NCBI GenBank assembly: GCA_964541305.1
Contig: CAZIPE010000021.1
Span: 1-5,869, forward strand
Reading direction: 5' to 3'
Length of the DNA: 5,869 nt
From: CAZIPE01 sp964541305
GTDB lineage: Bacteria > Patescibacteriota > Saccharimonadia > Saccharimonadales > UBA7683
Shown here: in pieces, positions 4,867 through 5,869 of the stretch
Layout of the letters: every line of letters starts with the position of its first letter
Position numbering within the stretch: position 1 is the first letter of the stretch
Made by a program: the position numbers and the translations under genes
The notes under the pieces: model-generated
What the model was told of the DNA's origin: nothing
The model's input: only the letters and a program-made list of their open reading frames with translations
Databases searched by the model: none

Positions 4867-5403
4867 GGAATCAAGGACGTAAAATAGCTCACCTACTCGT
4901 GCATCACTTTCTGATTGGCTAGGAAAATAGTTAATTATCGCTATTTCAATAGGGGCAGCGTTTGCGAAAGATTGTATCAACTCATCGCCAACCTTGCTAT
5001 CATTTCCTGCTGCTTTTTCGATAGCCATTGCAGCGTAAACGGCTGGGCCAAGAATATGTTTTGCTTGACGAATGCCCTGCTCCCCCTCTTGTAAATCAGT
5101 ATGCGTATAGGCAAGGGCTGCAACTAATTGAGCGGATTTAGTCACGAATTTTGAAGACTCGTTAACATCCTTTCCTAGCTTAAAAGCAGCCATTGCAACT
5201 TCACGCAAGTTTTTATCACGTGGTTTACCTTCTCCATATTGTCGACCCGCTATTATTGCATCTCTTGGTCGACTATCTCTGGGGTACTCTCTCTCAAAAA
5301 CAGGCAAGGCCTTATCGGCGCAGTCAGCAGCCCATAAGGTGATAGCACGCAGCGTCTCTTGCTCAGCTCCTGAATTACCAAGTTTGATAAATACTTTTTC
5401 CAT
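4837..5403 (-). CDS. Putative immunity protein, Imm-5-like
   Basis: A 188-residue all-helical cytosolic protein that resembles the 'putative immunity protein' (Imm-5-like) family. The signature near the N-terminus is clear: LWAADCADKALPVFEREYPRDSRPRDAIIAGRQ-type sequence (residues 23-55), with the conserved Trp, Cys, Leu-Pro and P-x-D-x-R-P. Ala-rich helices follow (AFKLG, QLVAALAYTHT, GPAVYAAMAIEKAAG). The assignment to immunity in this family rests mainly on gene neighbourhoods elsewhere; no toxin gene is in this window, so the gene may be an orphan or serve another purpose. It appears to be transcribed alone. No Shine-Dalgarno precedes the ATG, and a perfect TATAAT lies six bases upstream, so a leaderless mRNA is likely. 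Its 3' end overlaps plus-strand remnant B by 30 bases. Confidence 0.7.
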   Translation of the reverse strand: MEKVFIKLGNSGAEQETLRAITLWAADCADKALPVFEREYPRDSRPRDAIIAGRQYGEGKPRDKNLREVAMAAFKLGKDVNESSKFVTKSAQLVAALAYTHTDLQEGEQGIRQAKHILGPAVYAAMAIEKAAGNDSKVGDELIQSFANAAPIEIAIINYFPSQSESDARVGELFYVLDSLLRIKFPLG

Positions 5404-5409
5404 AATCTA

Positions 5410-5415
5410 ATTATA
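5410..5415 (-). promoter_or_regulatory. TATAAT box giving leaderless mRNA of the Imm-5-like gene
   Basis: A perfect minus-strand TATAAT is followed by six bases (TAGATT) and the ATG at 5403, so the expected +1 is the A of the start codon. No clear -35 box is present 16-18 bases upstream; that area is the terminator hairpin. Confidence 0.45.
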
Positions 5416-5445
5416 AATAAAAACTCGAGATAAAGCTCCCGAGTT
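5416..5445 (-). terminator. Rho-independent terminator upstream of the Imm-5-like gene
   Basis: On the minus strand AACTCGGG pairs with CTCGAGTT (eight pairs, one G-T wobble) around the loop AGCTTTAT, and the 3' arm runs into TTTTTATTT. It would stop transcripts coming from the P-type ATPase and Cys-rich gene just before the promoter of the Imm-5-like gene, insulating the latter. A TATAGT box at 5455-5460 upstream leaves open that it is an attenuator. Confidence 0.6.
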
Positions 5446-5475
5446 AGAAACAATACTATAAAAATTTCTTTTAGG

Positions 5476-5589
5476 TTCAAATGGTGCAGCATAGTTGACG
5501 CATTTCAAACGGCAGCTATTGATGCACAAGAGGATTATAAACTGAAATACCTCGTTGAACAATTCCAACTTGCCGACAATTTGATATAA
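5476..5589 (+). pseudogene. Plus-strand gene-tail remnant C
   Basis: The best-preserved of the plus-strand tails: FKWCSIVDAFQTAAIDAQED, then YKLKYLVEQFQLADNLI and TAA (5587-5589). It lacks a start codon; the frame upstream runs into the terminator and promoter of the Imm-5-like gene with no homology to the other copies. It is homologous to A (49 of 60 bases) and B (12 of 34 residues), with A-C changes concentrated at third codon positions. A strong plus-strand terminator lies 23 bases past the stop, as expected for a genuine gene end. The segment looks amphipathic and helical. The parent protein is not recognised; a recombinase or transposase would fit the array context but the sequence does not show it. 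Confidence 0.6.
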
Positions 5590-5612
5590 GTCGGTTCAGA
5601 TTTTCAAACCTC

Positions 5613-5634
5613 TAGGCAGCAATGCCTATTTTTT
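5613..5634 (+). terminator. Strong plus-strand rho-independent terminator
   Basis: A perfect six-pair stem, TAGGCA and TGCCTA, closes a GCAA (GNRA-type) tetraloop and is followed at once by six T. It lies 23 bases after the stop of plus-strand remnant C, the only gene end it can serve. The 3' arm contains the stop codon of the opposing Cys-rich gene (5626-5628). Confidence 0.8.
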
Positions 5635-5781
5635 ATGCGAGTTTTTACTTTCAATAGAGTATTGTGTTATTTCTAGGTTGCAGCTTTGAGTTTCACTACA
5701 CCATTTTTCGCACTTTTCAGCTATTTCTTTATCTTCATAGTGTAGCCCACATTCAGAACATTGATATTTCTGCTCGTTCAT
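5626..5781 (-). CDS. Small six-Cys zinc-finger-like protein linked to a metal ATPase
   Basis: A 51-residue protein that begins MNEQKYQCSECGLHYEDKE. Its Cys/His pattern is C8-x2-C11-x3-H15 and then C24-x3-C28-x5-C34, in QCSECGLHY and KCEKWCSETQSC, a likely zinc or copper site. The tail is polar and basic. The start is firm: the P-type ATPase stop and this ATG share one base (TAATG), and AAAGGG lies seven bases upstream, so the two are translationally coupled. The overlap suggests a metal chaperone, sensor or accessory to the transporter; this is inference from position and Cys content. I recall similar short proteins beside such ATPases in Patescibacteria but cannot verify that here. Confidence 0.8.
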   Translation of the reverse strand: MNEQKYQCSECGLHYEDKEIAEKCEKWCSETQSCNLEITQYSIESKNSHKK

Positions 5782-5869
5782 TACACGCCCTTTAGATTTA
5801 CTCGTCTTAATAACTGAGCATTTAATGCAACAATAACTGTTGAGGCTGACATTAGAACCGCACCCAAGG
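5781..5869 (-). CDS. Copper/heavy-metal P1B-type ATPase, C-terminal end
   Basis: Only the last 28 residues are in the window. They read LGAVLMSASTVIVALNAQLL, then RRVNLKGV and the stop. This is the typical last transmembrane helix of CopA/CopB-type ATPases (A-x-x-M-S-x-S-x-V-x-V-x-x-N-A-x-R/Q-L), whose conserved Met-Ser and Asn lie in the metal pathway of the final helices. The enzyme would export copper or a similar ion across the cytoplasmic membrane using ATP. Metal specificity cannot be decided because the CPC-type motif and the ATP-binding domains lie beyond the right edge. The stop overlaps the start of the Cys-rich gene by one base, and the transcript probably ends at the hairpin at 5416-5445. 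Confidence 0.85.
   Translation of the reverse strand, partial: LGAVLMSASTVIVALNAQLLRRVNLKGV

Noticed and set aside
5253..5492. 79-codon minus-strand frame overlapping the Imm-5-like gene
   Set aside because: It lies in another frame of a well-supported gene and spans its promoter and terminator; no family resemblance.
1921..5510. The shared atggtgcag...ttgacgcatttcaaac sequence as a non-coding attC-like or att recombination site
   Set aside because: Differences between copies fall mainly at third codon positions and the copies show no conserved inverted-repeat core, so a coding origin explains them better; a recombination site inside the coding tail remains possible.

Overview
The window is an AT-rich bacterial accessory region. 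I infer a Patescibacteria (CPR) host, most likely Candidatus Saccharibacteria, with moderate confidence. The grounds are a DUF5679-type Cys protein, a CcdA plus membrane-anchored thioredoxin pair whose thioredoxin lacks the cis-proline, a Nudix protein with the 'GGRIKKDEF' form of the box, and a small six-Cys protein behind a copper-type P-type ATPase. TGA is read as a stop (DUF1801 gene), so there is no sign of the SR1/Gracilibacteria code. No rRNA, tRNA, CRISPR array or intact transposase is visible.

Every convincing intact gene is on the minus strand. From right to left: the C-terminus of a heavy-metal P-type ATPase (cut by the window edge) and its overlapping Cys-rich partner (5626-5869); an Imm-5-like putative immunity gene (4837-5403); a MORN_2/YwqK-like gene coupled to a DUF1801 gene (4054-4696); a membrane thioredoxin coupled to ccdA (2665-3868); a Nudix hydrolase (2013-2453); a compact cluster of three unrecognised genes (254-1705); and the N-terminus of a DUF5679 protein (1-74, cut by the edge).

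The unexpected layer is on the plus strand. Each minus-strand gene or gene pair from the Nudix gene rightward is bounded by a short plus-strand open stretch that looks like the 3' end of a protein gene and has no start. Three of these (1921-1982, 4744-4866, 5476-5589) are clear homologues of one another, sharing W..(I)(V)DaFQT..I and differing mostly at third codon positions. Two others (2467-2673, 3901-4053) resemble each other over a different segment, less strongly. All stop close to the stop codon of the opposing minus-strand gene, and the rightmost has a strong plus-strand terminator behind it. The simplest reading is a cassette-like array in which each minus-strand insert carries, or left behind, the tail of the same plus-strand gene family.

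Functionally the inserts look like independent accessory modules: thiol-disulfide traffic across the membrane (CcdA plus thioredoxin), nucleotide-derivative hydrolysis (Nudix), a possible orphan immunity protein, a YwqK-like/DUF1801 pair and metal efflux. Several have their own promoters. Two genes (Nudix, Imm-5-like) have a -10 box exactly six bases before the ATG and no Shine-Dalgarno, which predicts leaderless mRNAs.
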